Source: Gammaproteobacteria bacterium
Lineage (GTDB): Bacteria; Pseudomonadota; Gammaproteobacteria; Pseudomonadales; Azotimanducaceae
Reading direction: 5' to 3'
Assembly (NCBI GenBank): GCA_030430515.1
Contig: JAUIKX010000247.1
Span: forward strand, 1 to 5,497
Length of the DNA stretch: 5,497 nt
A program made the position numbers and the translations under genes. The notes below the pieces were generated by a model that worked only from the letters and a program-made list of their open reading frames with translations, searched no databases and was not told the DNA's origin. Shown here piece by piece: positions 1 through 5,497 of this stretch (its first letter is position 1; every line of letters begins with the position of its first letter).

Positions 1-762
1 CTGGGTGTGGACACCCGCGATGTCGCCCAGGCGATCTACGTGGATACGCCGGGAATTCACGATCAGCTCACCCGGCAGCTCAATCGGGTAATGGTTCGCT
101 CGGCGACTTCGGTGCTCCAGGATGTGGACCTCATTGTCATGCTCGTGGAGCAGAATAAGTGGACTGACGCCGACGACCTCGTATTGCGCCACATCCGGCG
201 CTCCGGGGTACCCGCCGTGCTTGCCATCAACAAGGTCGATCTGCTCTCTGACAGGGCGTTGCTTCTGCCGTTCATCGAAACCGTCGCAAAGCACGACACG
301 TTTCGTGAATATCTACCGGTCTCTGCCCTCAAAGGGGAGGGGCTTGATCGCTTCCGGGAGGTGGTTGCCGGATACCTGCCGGAGCGTCCGCACCTGTTCC
401 CGCCCGATCAGGTCACCGATCAGAGCGAGCGCTTTCTGGTCTCCGAGATCATCCGTGAGAAGATCATGCGCAGGCTCGGTGATGAGCTGCCTCACCGCAC
501 GACGGTCACCATCGAATCGTTTACCGAGCGCCCGCACATTACCGAGATCAGCTCCGTGGTGTATGTGGAGCGGGACGGACAGAAACGCATCCTGATCGGC
601 AGCGAAGGCAAAATGCTGAAAGCCATTGGCGCCGAAGCCCGGAAGGACATCGAAGCGCTGATCGGCAGCCGCGTCATGCTGCATCTGTGGGTCAAAGTGC
701 GTAAAGGCTGGACCAATGACGTCAACCAGATTCGGCGCATGGGCATCGGTGAGCACAAGTGA
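1..762 (+). CDS. era: GTPase Era, 5'-truncated by the window edge
   Basis: Era is an essential GTPase that binds the 3' end of 16S rRNA through a C-terminal KH domain and helps mature the 30S subunit. The visible 253 residues start just before the G3 motif DTPG (nt 43-54). G4 NKVD lies at nt 229-240 and a G5-like SALKG at nt 322-336. The KH domain follows (about nt 505-735) with its GxxG loop as GSEG (nt 598-609) and the family tail motif LWVKVRKGW. The P-loop (G1) and switch I lie upstream of the window, so about 50 N-terminal residues are missing compared with the roughly 300-residue family. No frameshift is seen. The TGA stop overlaps the recO start. In many Proteobacteria lepB and rnc precede era, so they may lie just outside. 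Identification is very secure. Confidence 0.97.
   Translation: MGVDTRDVAQAIYVDTPGIHDQLTRQLNRVMVRSATSVLQDVDLIVMLVEQNKWTDADDLVLRHIRRSGVPAVLAINKVDLLSDRALLLPFIETVAKHDTFREYLPVSALKGEGLDRFREVVAGYLPERPHLFPPDQVTDQSERFLVSEIIREKIMRRLGDELPHRTTVTIESFTERPHITEISSVVYVERDGQKRILIGSEGKMLKAIGAEARKDIEALIGSRVMLHLWVKVRKGWTNDVNQIRRMGIGEHK
748..753 (+). promoter_or_regulatory. Weak ribosome binding site for recO
   Basis: GGTGAG lies 5 bases before the GTG start at 759, inside the last codons of era. It is a weak Shine-Dalgarno match. Together with the GTGA stop/start overlap it suggests that ribosomes finishing era re-initiate on recO. The assignment rests on position and motif only. Confidence 0.5.
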
Positions 763-1445
763 GGGTCAACGGTGAGCCTGCACTGGTGATGCAGGTGAAG
801 CCCTATCGGGAGACGAGCGCAATCGTGCAGTTTTTCTCGCAGCATGAGGGGCGGGTGGCCGCAGTACTGCGTGGCGCACGGAGGAAGCGCAATCCATGGC
901 CGGGACTGCAGCCCTTCAACGAGGTCACCATCAATTTTTCCGGCCGTGGCGGTCTCATGACCCTGCACGGCGCGGAGCTGGTGCGCGCGAGAAACCTGAC
1001 CGGGAACTATCTTGCCGGTGGCTTCTACGTGCTCGAGCTCATTGCCCGGTTGATGCGTGAGCACGACCCGCATCCCCGTCTCTTTGCGGTAACCGGCGCG
1101 GTGCTCGACCGTTTGTGCGCACCCAATGCGCTGGCGCCCTTGCTGCGGGTCTTCGAACGCCGTCTGCTGGAAGAGCTCGGCTTCGGCATCCACTTTGATC
1201 GCGATGTTCAGGGTCAGCCGATCGCGCCCGATCAGCTCTATGCGCTTGCTGATGGTGAAGCATTCATGGCGGTCGATCGATCAGACAATGCTTATCCCGG
1301 CGCAACGCTCCTGGCCATTGCTGACGATGACTACTCCGAAAAATCGGCAGGTGTATGCGCCAGACAGATTTTCCGCGACGCACTTGCAGCTCATCTTGGA
1401 CCGCGGCCTCTGGCCAGCCGTGCACTGCTCAAGGTGGCCCACTGA
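759..1445 (+). CDS. recO: DNA repair protein RecO
   Basis: RecO works with RecR (RecFOR pathway) to load RecA on SSB-coated single-stranded DNA and can anneal complementary strands. The 228-residue product is slightly shorter than E. coli RecO (242). Residues 1 to about 80 form the OB-fold part, with the typical YRETS segment near residue 17, a GRVAAVLRGARRKR stretch and LQPF. The rest is the helical domain, with RVFERRLLEELGFGI in the middle and the family-like end AHLGPRPLASRALL. There is no four-cysteine zinc cluster, as in enteric RecO. The start is GTG at 759, inside GTGA shared with the era stop. It aligns with the known N-terminus, whereas the ATG at 789 would cut into the OB fold. It is translationally coupled to era and rlmD. 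Confidence 0.95.
   Translation: MRVNGEPALVMQVKPYRETSAIVQFFSQHEGRVAAVLRGARRKRNPWPGLQPFNEVTINFSGRGGLMTLHGAELVRARNLTGNYLAGGFYVLELIARLMREHDPHPRLFAVTGAVLDRLCAPNALAPLLRVFERRLLEELGFGIHFDRDVQGQPIAPDQLYALADGEAFMAVDRSDNAYPGATLLAIADDDYSEKSAGVCARQIFRDALAAHLGPRPLASRALLKVAH
1431..1437 (+). promoter_or_regulatory. Ribosome binding site deciding the rlmD start
   Basis: AAGGTGG lies 7 bases before ATG 1445. The rlmD frame stays open for another 30 codons upstream (ATG at 1355), but that stretch overlaps recO and does not resemble RlmD. This site and the TGATG junction therefore favour 1445 as the start. Confidence 0.65.
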
Positions 1446-2764
1446 TGGCTCGGCGTAAGCCGTTACCCGCCGCCCTGGAAGTGACGGTTGAAGACCTCGA
1501 TGCGGATCTCTGCGGCATGGGTGAAGTGCAGCAGGGTGAGACCACGAGGCAGGTAAGGTTGCGTAACGCGTTGCCGGGCGAACAGGTGGTGGCGCGCATG
1601 CTGAAGCGGCGGCGTGGCATCTGGTACGGCAATGCCGCGGTGCCGGAAGCGTCTGCGCCACAGCGGCGTGAAGCGGCGTGTGAGGTCTTTCCGCGTTGCG
1701 GTGGCTGTGCCCTTCAGCATATGTCCGGCGAGGTGCAGCTCAGCCACAAAGAACGGCAACTGGCGGCATTTCTCGAGGCAGAGGCAGTCGTCCCTGCTGC
1801 CTGGCGGCCGGCAATCACCGGCCCACAGTTCGGCTACCGCCGTAAAGCGCGGTTGGGCGTACGCATGGTCGGTGAGCAGGTGTTCGTCGGCTTTCGGGAA
1901 TCGTTTGCCAGCCGCGTGGTGGACATGCAGAGTTGCCCGGCGCTCGACCCTCGGCTCTCGGCATTGATCGTGCCGCTGAGAGACATGCTGGTGCTTTTGA
2001 GCGTCAGCCGGGTCGTGCCCCAGATCGAAGTTGCGGCGGGGGATCTGAGGGTGGCGGTGGTGATCCGTCATCTGCAGCCGCTTACCGCCGATGACGAACA
2101 GATTCTGCTGGCATTTGCCGGCCGCACCGGAGCGGATGTCTATACCCAGTCTGGTGGTTACGAGACCGTACAGCCGCTGCCGGGAAAGGAAGCGCATCTG
2201 TTGTCTTACGGGTTGCCGGAGTTCGGTCTGGATCTCGAATTTTCAGCGGTGGAATTCACCCAGGTCAACATGCACATCAACCGTGCGTTGGTGCGTCACG
2301 CCAGCTCGGGATTGAAAGGCTGCCGGCGTGTGGCCGACCTTTTCTGTGGGCTCGGCAACTTCTCATCGGTGCTGGCACGGCGCGGCGCACGGGTCTGGGG
2401 CATTGAAGCGAGCGAGGCTGCCATAGCGCGCGCAGATGCCAACGCCAGACGCAACGGTATTCAGAATCGGGTGACCTTCGCGGTCGGCGACCTGTATGGG
2501 GAGGAAGCTGCCGAGCTGCCGGTGCCGGATGATCTGGACGGACTGCTCCTGGATCCACCCCGGTCCGGAGCCGGGCCGCACCTGGCGTCGTGGCTCAAGC
2601 CGTCAATCCGGAAAATAGCCTACGTTTCCTGCAATCCAGCGACCTTTGCGACAGATGCCAGGGTGCTGCAAGATGCAGGCTTCTCGCTCGCCGAGGTCGG
2701 TGTTTTCGACATGTTTCCCCAGACCACCCACGTGGAGACGCTCGGCGTTTTCGTACGGAGCTGA
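1445..2764 (+). CDS. rlmD: 23S rRNA (uracil(1939)-C5)-methyltransferase RlmD
   Basis: RlmD (RumA) uses S-adenosylmethionine to make m5U1939 in 23S rRNA and carries a [4Fe-4S] cluster. The product is 439 residues (E. coli 433). An N-terminal TRAM domain (about 1-70) is followed by cluster ligands C79, C85, C88 and C164, in the family spacing C-x5-C-x2-C plus a distant Cys. The Rossmann methyltransferase part has Q273 (QVNMHIN), motif I DLFCGLGNF (298-306), DPPR (370-373), the nucleophile C396 in SCNPAT, and the likely general base E431 in HVETL. These last two sit at a constant +7 offset from E. coli C389 and E424, which argues against RlmC or TrmA. All catalytic residues are intact. It starts one base inside the recO stop and ends two bases before relA. 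The rlmD-relA neighbourhood is also found in E. coli. Confidence 0.96.
   Translation: MARRKPLPAALEVTVEDLDADLCGMGEVQQGETTRQVRLRNALPGEQVVARMLKRRRGIWYGNAAVPEASAPQRREAACEVFPRCGGCALQHMSGEVQLSHKERQLAAFLEAEAVVPAAWRPAITGPQFGYRRKARLGVRMVGEQVFVGFRESFASRVVDMQSCPALDPRLSALIVPLRDMLVLLSVSRVVPQIEVAAGDLRVAVVIRHLQPLTADDEQILLAFAGRTGADVYTQSGGYETVQPLPGKEAHLLSYGLPEFGLDLEFSAVEFTQVNMHINRALVRHASSGLKGCRRVADLFCGLGNFSSVLARRGARVWGIEASEAAIARADANARRNGIQNRVTFAVGDLYGEEAAELPVPDDLDGLLLDPPRSGAGPHLASWLKPSIRKIAYVSCNPATFATDARVLQDAGFSLAEVGVFDMFPQTTHVETLGVFVRS
2757..2760 (+). promoter_or_regulatory. Ribosome binding site deciding the relA start
   Basis: GGAG lies 6 bases before ATG 2767. The relA frame is open upstream to about 2590, but those 59 codons run inside rlmD and look nothing like a RelA N-terminus. 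The product from 2767 begins MVQV, close to the MVAV start of E. coli RelA, so this site fixes the start. Confidence 0.7.
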
Positions 2765-2766
2765 CA

Positions 2767-4767
2767 ATGGTTCAGGTCACTGAGGCGTTACCGCAGGACA
2801 GTCAGGGGCTGATCGATTACCGGAGCTGGGCAGACCGGCTGAGCGCCCGCTATTCGGGCTGCAGGTCCGACCAGCTGATCCGCGCCTGTGAAGAGATCGC
2901 CAGCCTCCCGGACGGGCAGAAGCTGCTCGAGCGGGGGCTTGGGCTCGCCGAACTCGTTGCCAGCCTGACGCTCGACCCCGATGCGCTGCTTGCCGCCGTT
3001 CTCTATCGAGCGCGGCGTGAAAAAGCGCTGAATGCCGAACAGATACGAGATGCCTGGGGGGACGCGGTGGCTTCCCTGGTGGAAGGCGTGGAAAGCATGG
3101 CCACGGCCAGCCTTCTGGAGCTGTCCAACGCGCCGCTGCTTGCGAGCGAAAAACAGGACCAGGTGGAAAACGTCAAACGCCTGCTCATCAGCATGGTGGA
3201 CGATGCCCGTGTGGCGGTAATCAAGATTGCCGAGCGGGTGGTCGTGCTCCGTCAAGCGAAGCACGACGATGAAGCGCGCCGCAGACGGCTGGGCCGTGAG
3301 GCGCGCTTCGTGTTTGCGCCGCTGGCGGGGCGCCTGGGCATCTGGCATCTCAAGTGGGAACTGGAGGACCTGGCGCTTCGGTACCTGGAGCCCGATGTCT
3401 ACAGCGACATCGCCCGTCAGCTGGACGGCCGGCGGGTCGAGCGTGAAGCGCAGGTTGCCGACATCGCCGCTCAGCTGAAGTCTCTGCTGGCGGGGCACGG
3501 TATCAAGGCGGAAGTGACCGGGCGCGCCAAACACATCTACAGTATCTGGCGGAAGATGCAGAGCAAGAATGTCAGCCTCGATGAGGTCTACGACATGCGT
3601 GCGGTGCGTATCCTGGTGAACGACCTCGCTGCCTGCTACGCGAGCCTCGGCGTGGTGCACAACCACTTCAAGCACGTGCCCATGGAGTTCGACGACTACA
3701 TTGCCGCGCCGAAAGACAATGGCTACCGCTCCATTCACACCGCGGTGATCGGTCCCGACGGCAAGACGCTGGAGGTGCAGATCCGTACCCGGGAAATGCA
3801 TCAGGAAGCGGAACTCGGTGTCTGCGCGCATTGGGGCTACAAGGGCGACGCTCTGGCGGATCAGTCTTATGGCGCCAAGATGGAGTGGTTGCGTCAGGTG
3901 GTGGAATGGCACGACGCGCTGGGTGGACAGCGAGGCCTTTCGGAAGAACTGCAGGCGAACTTCAACGAAGAGCATATCTTCGTCTACACCCCCAAAGGCC
4001 ATGTCATCGATCTGGTGGCGGGCGCGACGCCGCTCGATTTCGCTTACCGTGTGCATACCCATGTCGGCCATCGCTGTGTTGGTGCCAATGTAGATGGAGA
4101 GCCGGCGCCGCTGGACCAGCCGCTTCGAAACGGTCAGCGCGTACAGATCCTTACTGAGTCGAGCCATACGCCGGAACGCCGCTGGCTCGAGCCTCAACCC
4201 GCATTCGTGCGCACCAGCCGTGCACGCAGCAAGATACTGAGCTGGCTGCGTGCACGCGGCCCGGAAGCGAACGAGGCCGAAGGTCTGCGGCTTCTGCACG
4301 GCGCCTGCCACGATCTGGCGCTCGAAGACCCGGCGGAGGCGGAGCTCTCGGCGCTGGCTTCCCGTCTTCGTGCCGAAAGCACGTCCGAACTGCTGCAGCG
4401 CGTCGGTTGCGGGGATATCCCTCTGGAATACGCTGTGGCCATCTGGTGCGAGCGTTTCGATCAGGCGCAAACACAGTTAGACTTGCCCGGCGCCGACGCC
4501 GCACCACCCACACACCGGGTGGTTCTGCTCGGTGACGACCGGGAGGGGCTGCTGCTGGATACATCCGCGTTGCTGAGCCACCTTGGCGTGTCGCTGCGGG
4601 GGCTGCAAGGCCGCGTAGTGCCTGCTGATGCGGTGCAGACCACGAGGGCGGAGATTACCCTGGACTTTGCGGCGCCCGGCCTGATCGATGTGTATCGCCT
4701 CCTGGTGCGTCTGGCGGCGATCGAGGGCGTACACACCGCGGTGCGCGTTGGACTGGATATTGAATGA
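2767..4767 (+). CDS. relA: RelA (p)ppGpp synthetase lacking the RIS/zinc-finger domain
   Basis: RelA senses uncharged tRNA on the ribosome and transfers pyrophosphate from ATP to GDP/GTP to make (p)ppGpp. Domains in order: a degenerate hydrolase region (about 40-195), where LYRARREK (79-86) replaces the HD..ED metal site and KIAER (153-157) replaces the hydrolase KLADR, so hydrolysis is not expected; the synthetase (about 220-360) with GRAKHIYSIWRKM, D276, EFDD (307-310), NGYRSIHT (318-325) and E336; TGS (about 403-463) with VGHRC (H435); a helical domain (about 470-565); and ACT (about 583-666). D276 and E336 match E. coli D275 and E335, which are needed for synthesis. The protein is 666 residues against about 744 in E. 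coli. The missing part is the RIS/zinc-finger domain: no CCxPIPGD-type motif exists, and only about 29 residues separate GDIPL from the ACT strand. The frame is unbroken. It is coupled to rlmD by a 2-base gap. Confidence 0.95.
   Translation: MVQVTEALPQDSQGLIDYRSWADRLSARYSGCRSDQLIRACEEIASLPDGQKLLERGLGLAELVASLTLDPDALLAAVLYRARREKALNAEQIRDAWGDAVASLVEGVESMATASLLELSNAPLLASEKQDQVENVKRLLISMVDDARVAVIKIAERVVVLRQAKHDDEARRRRLGREARFVFAPLAGRLGIWHLKWELEDLALRYLEPDVYSDIARQLDGRRVEREAQVADIAAQLKSLLAGHGIKAEVTGRAKHIYSIWRKMQSKNVSLDEVYDMRAVRILVNDLAACYASLGVVHNHFKHVPMEFDDYIAAPKDNGYRSIHTAVIGPDGKTLEVQIRTREMHQEAELGVCAHWGYKGDALADQSYGAKMEWLRQVVEWHDALGGQRGLSEELQANFNEEHIFVYTPKGHVIDLVAGATPLDFAYRVHTHVGHRCVGANVDGEPAPLDQPLRNGQRVQILTESSHTPERRWLEPQPAFVRTSRARSKILSWLRARGPEANEAEGLRLLHGACHDLALEDPAEAELSALASRLRAESTSELLQRVGCGDIPLEYAVAIWCERFDQAQTQLDLPGADAAPPTHRVVLLGDDREGLLLDTSALLSHLGVSLRGLQGRVVPADAVQTTRAEITLDFAAPGLIDVYRLLVRLAAIEGVHTAVRVGLDIE
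4219..4256. repeat. 12-bp perfect inverted repeat inside relA
   Basis: CGTGCACGCAGC (4219-4230) is the exact reverse complement of GCTGCGTGCACG (4245-4256), with a 14-base loop. It lies in the part of relA that encodes the start of the helical domain (RARS...LRAR). Each arm carries the palindrome GTGCAC. The transcript could fold into a strong GC-rich hairpin. There is no following U-run, so it is not a terminator. It may be only a by-product of alanine/arginine-rich coding. Confidence 0.6.
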
Positions 4768-4792
4768 TTTTGATTAGAGCGACGGAGTATTC
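4768..4792 (+). promoter_or_regulatory. relA-adk gap with the adk ribosome binding site
   Basis: This 25-base gap is the only real intergenic space in the window. GGAG at 4784-4787 sits 5 bases before ATG 4793 and is a good Shine-Dalgarno site. The end of relA and the start of the gap (about 4757-4776) are unusually AT-rich for this DNA, and a very weak promoter-like pair (TTGGAC at 4748, TTTGAT at 4769, spacing 15) can be drawn. I do not consider it proven. No terminator hairpin is present, so read-through from relA into adk is likely. Confidence 0.6.
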
Positions 4793-5497
4793 ATGAGGCT
4801 GATTCTTCTGGGCCCCCCTGGCGCCGGTAAAGGCACCCAAGCGCAATTTATCAAGGAAGCTTTCGGCATTCCGCAGATCTCAACCGGCGACATGCTTCGG
4901 GCGGCCGTGAGCTCCGGCTCTGAGCTCGGCGAGCGTGTGAAAGCAGTGATGGATTCCGGTGCTCTGGTCTCCGATGACATCATCATCGACCTGGTCAAAG
5001 ACCGCATCGCTCAGGACGACTGCTCGAACGGCTTTCTGTTCGACGGCTTCCCCCGCACCATTCCCCAGGCCGAAGCGCTGGAAGCGGCCAATGTGCCGCT
5101 CGACGCCGTGGTGGAGATCACCGTGCCGGACGAAGAGCTCGTGCGACGAATCACCGGCCGGAGAGTGCACCCGGGCTCAGGCCGCGTTTACCACGTGGAG
5201 TTTTCTCCGCCGAAAGTCGCCGGCAAGGACGACGAGACCGGCGAGCCACTGGTGCAGCGGGACGATGACCAGGAAGCGACGGTGCGTGAGCGCATCAACG
5301 TCTACAACGATCAGACCCGGCCGCTGGTCGAGTTCTACCAGTCGAGGGCAAGCGCGACCCTCAAGTACCATCGCATTGAAGGCGTTGGCAGCGTCGAGGA
5401 CATCAAGCGCGGAATCCGTCAGCGTACCCTGGCCAACGAGATCGTGCCGATGTTCTGCGGCAGCGCCTTCAAGAACAAGGGCGTCCAGGCCATGCTC
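4793..5497 (+). CDS. adk: Adenylate kinase, joined in frame to an EF-G fragment; open at the window end
   Basis: Adenylate kinase catalyses ATP + AMP = 2 ADP in the cytoplasm. Residues 1 to about 208 are a near-complete long-form Adk: P-loop GPPGAGKGT (7-15), AMP-site STGDMLR (30-36) with R36, DGFPRT (84-89) with R88, R123, and the LID (about 122-159) with H126, S129, D146 and T149. That is the zinc-free network of enteric Adk instead of four cysteines. R156 and R167 are also present. Numbering matches E. coli Adk (214 residues) without gaps up to the last strand. Instead of ending near residue 214, the frame continues from about residue 209 into a sequence recognisable as elongation factor G, with no stop before the window ends. 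The Adk active site is complete; only the last few residues of the terminal helix are replaced. The Adk call is firm, but the reality of the joined gene is doubtful. Confidence 0.9.
   Translation, partial: MRLILLGPPGAGKGTQAQFIKEAFGIPQISTGDMLRAAVSSGSELGERVKAVMDSGALVSDDIIIDLVKDRIAQDDCSNGFLFDGFPRTIPQAEALEAANVPLDAVVEITVPDEELVRRITGRRVHPGSGRVYHVEFSPPKVAGKDDETGEPLVQRDDDQEATVRERINVYNDQTRPLVEFYQSRASATLKYHRIEGVGSVEDIKRGIRQRTLANEIVPMFCGSAFKNKGVQAML
5396..5497 (+). other. fusA: Internal fragment of elongation factor G (fusA), in frame with adk
   Basis: The translation from about residue 202 reads EDIKRGIRQRTLANEIVP and then MFCGSAFKNKGVQAML. This is the strongly conserved EF-G stretch just before domain II, around residues 240-280 in E. 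coli, and it includes the G5-type GSAFKN motif. In EF-G it follows the G1-G4 motifs, none of which are here. The first seven residues (EDIKRGI, nt 5396-5416) fit both an Adk terminal helix and EF-G, so the exact switch point lies within them. The 27 codons after 5416 use almost only strongly preferred codons, as fusA does, while adk upstream also uses agg, aga, tca and tct. The likely source is a different locus joined here by a short shared sequence. Identity as EF-G is firm; the cause is inferred. Confidence 0.88.

Noticed and set aside
492..1193. Minus-strand open frame of 233 codons across the era-recO junction
   Set aside because: It overlaps two confidently identified + strand genes and its product resembles nothing known to me.
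1355..1444. Possible 30-codon N-terminal extension of RlmD
   Set aside because: It overlaps the end of recO, and the RBS and family length support the start at 1445.
1463..2197. Minus-strand open frame of 244 codons opposite rlmD
   Set aside because: It lies entirely within rlmD, has no plausible motif, and shows the composition expected of an antisense shadow.
2590..2766. Possible 59-codon N-terminal extension of RelA
   Set aside because: It overlaps the 3' end of rlmD in another frame, does not resemble RelA, and the RBS plus the MVQV start place the real start at 2767.
2788..4470. Long open frame on the minus strand opposite relA (560 codons)
   Set aside because: It is a mirror of relA codon bias in GC-rich DNA. 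The protein has no recognisable family features, and relA on the other strand is a certain gene over the same span.
4748..4774. Promoter for adk at the end of relA
   Set aside because: The -35 and -10 matches are poor and the spacing of 15 is short. Local AT-richness alone is not enough.
4793..5497. A new bifunctional adenylate kinase-EF-G enzyme
   Set aside because: The EF-G part begins after its nucleotide-binding motifs, so no GTPase core would exist. The switch sits in a short shared peptide, which is typical of a chimeric join.

Overview
The window is GC-rich, densely coding DNA, with every gene on the + strand. It most likely comes from a gammaproteobacterium. The reasons are a RelA of the monofunctional type (degenerate hydrolase domain, EFDD synthetase motif), an Fe-S RlmD directly upstream of relA as in E. 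coli, the era-recO pair, a RecO without zinc-finger cysteines, and an adenylate kinase with the zinc-free H/S/D/T LID. I cannot name the genus from the sequence alone.

Layout: a 5'-truncated era (1-762), recO (759-1445), rlmD (1445-2764), relA (2767-4767), a 25-base gap, then adk from 4793 to the end. The first four genes are coupled by a 4-base overlap, a 1-base overlap and a 2-base gap, so they read as one transcription unit. There is no long non-coding stretch and no RNA gene, mobile element or CRISPR array.

The genes are core functions: ribosome assembly (Era), recombination repair (RecO), 23S rRNA methylation (RlmD), the stringent response (RelA) and nucleotide balance (Adk). Three of the five act on or at the ribosome, and RelA and Adk both handle adenine/guanine nucleotides.

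Two things stand out. First, RelA is only 666 residues. It goes from the helical domain almost directly to the ACT domain, so the cysteine-containing RIS/zinc-finger domain is absent by a clean in-frame loss. Second, adk does not end: within its last helix the frame passes without a break into an internal piece of elongation factor G (about residues 209-235). That piece lacks the EF-G nucleotide-binding motifs G1-G4, and the switch lies in a short peptide both proteins can share. A chimeric join in assembly or cloning is therefore more likely than a working fusion. I found no convincing new multi-gene system here.
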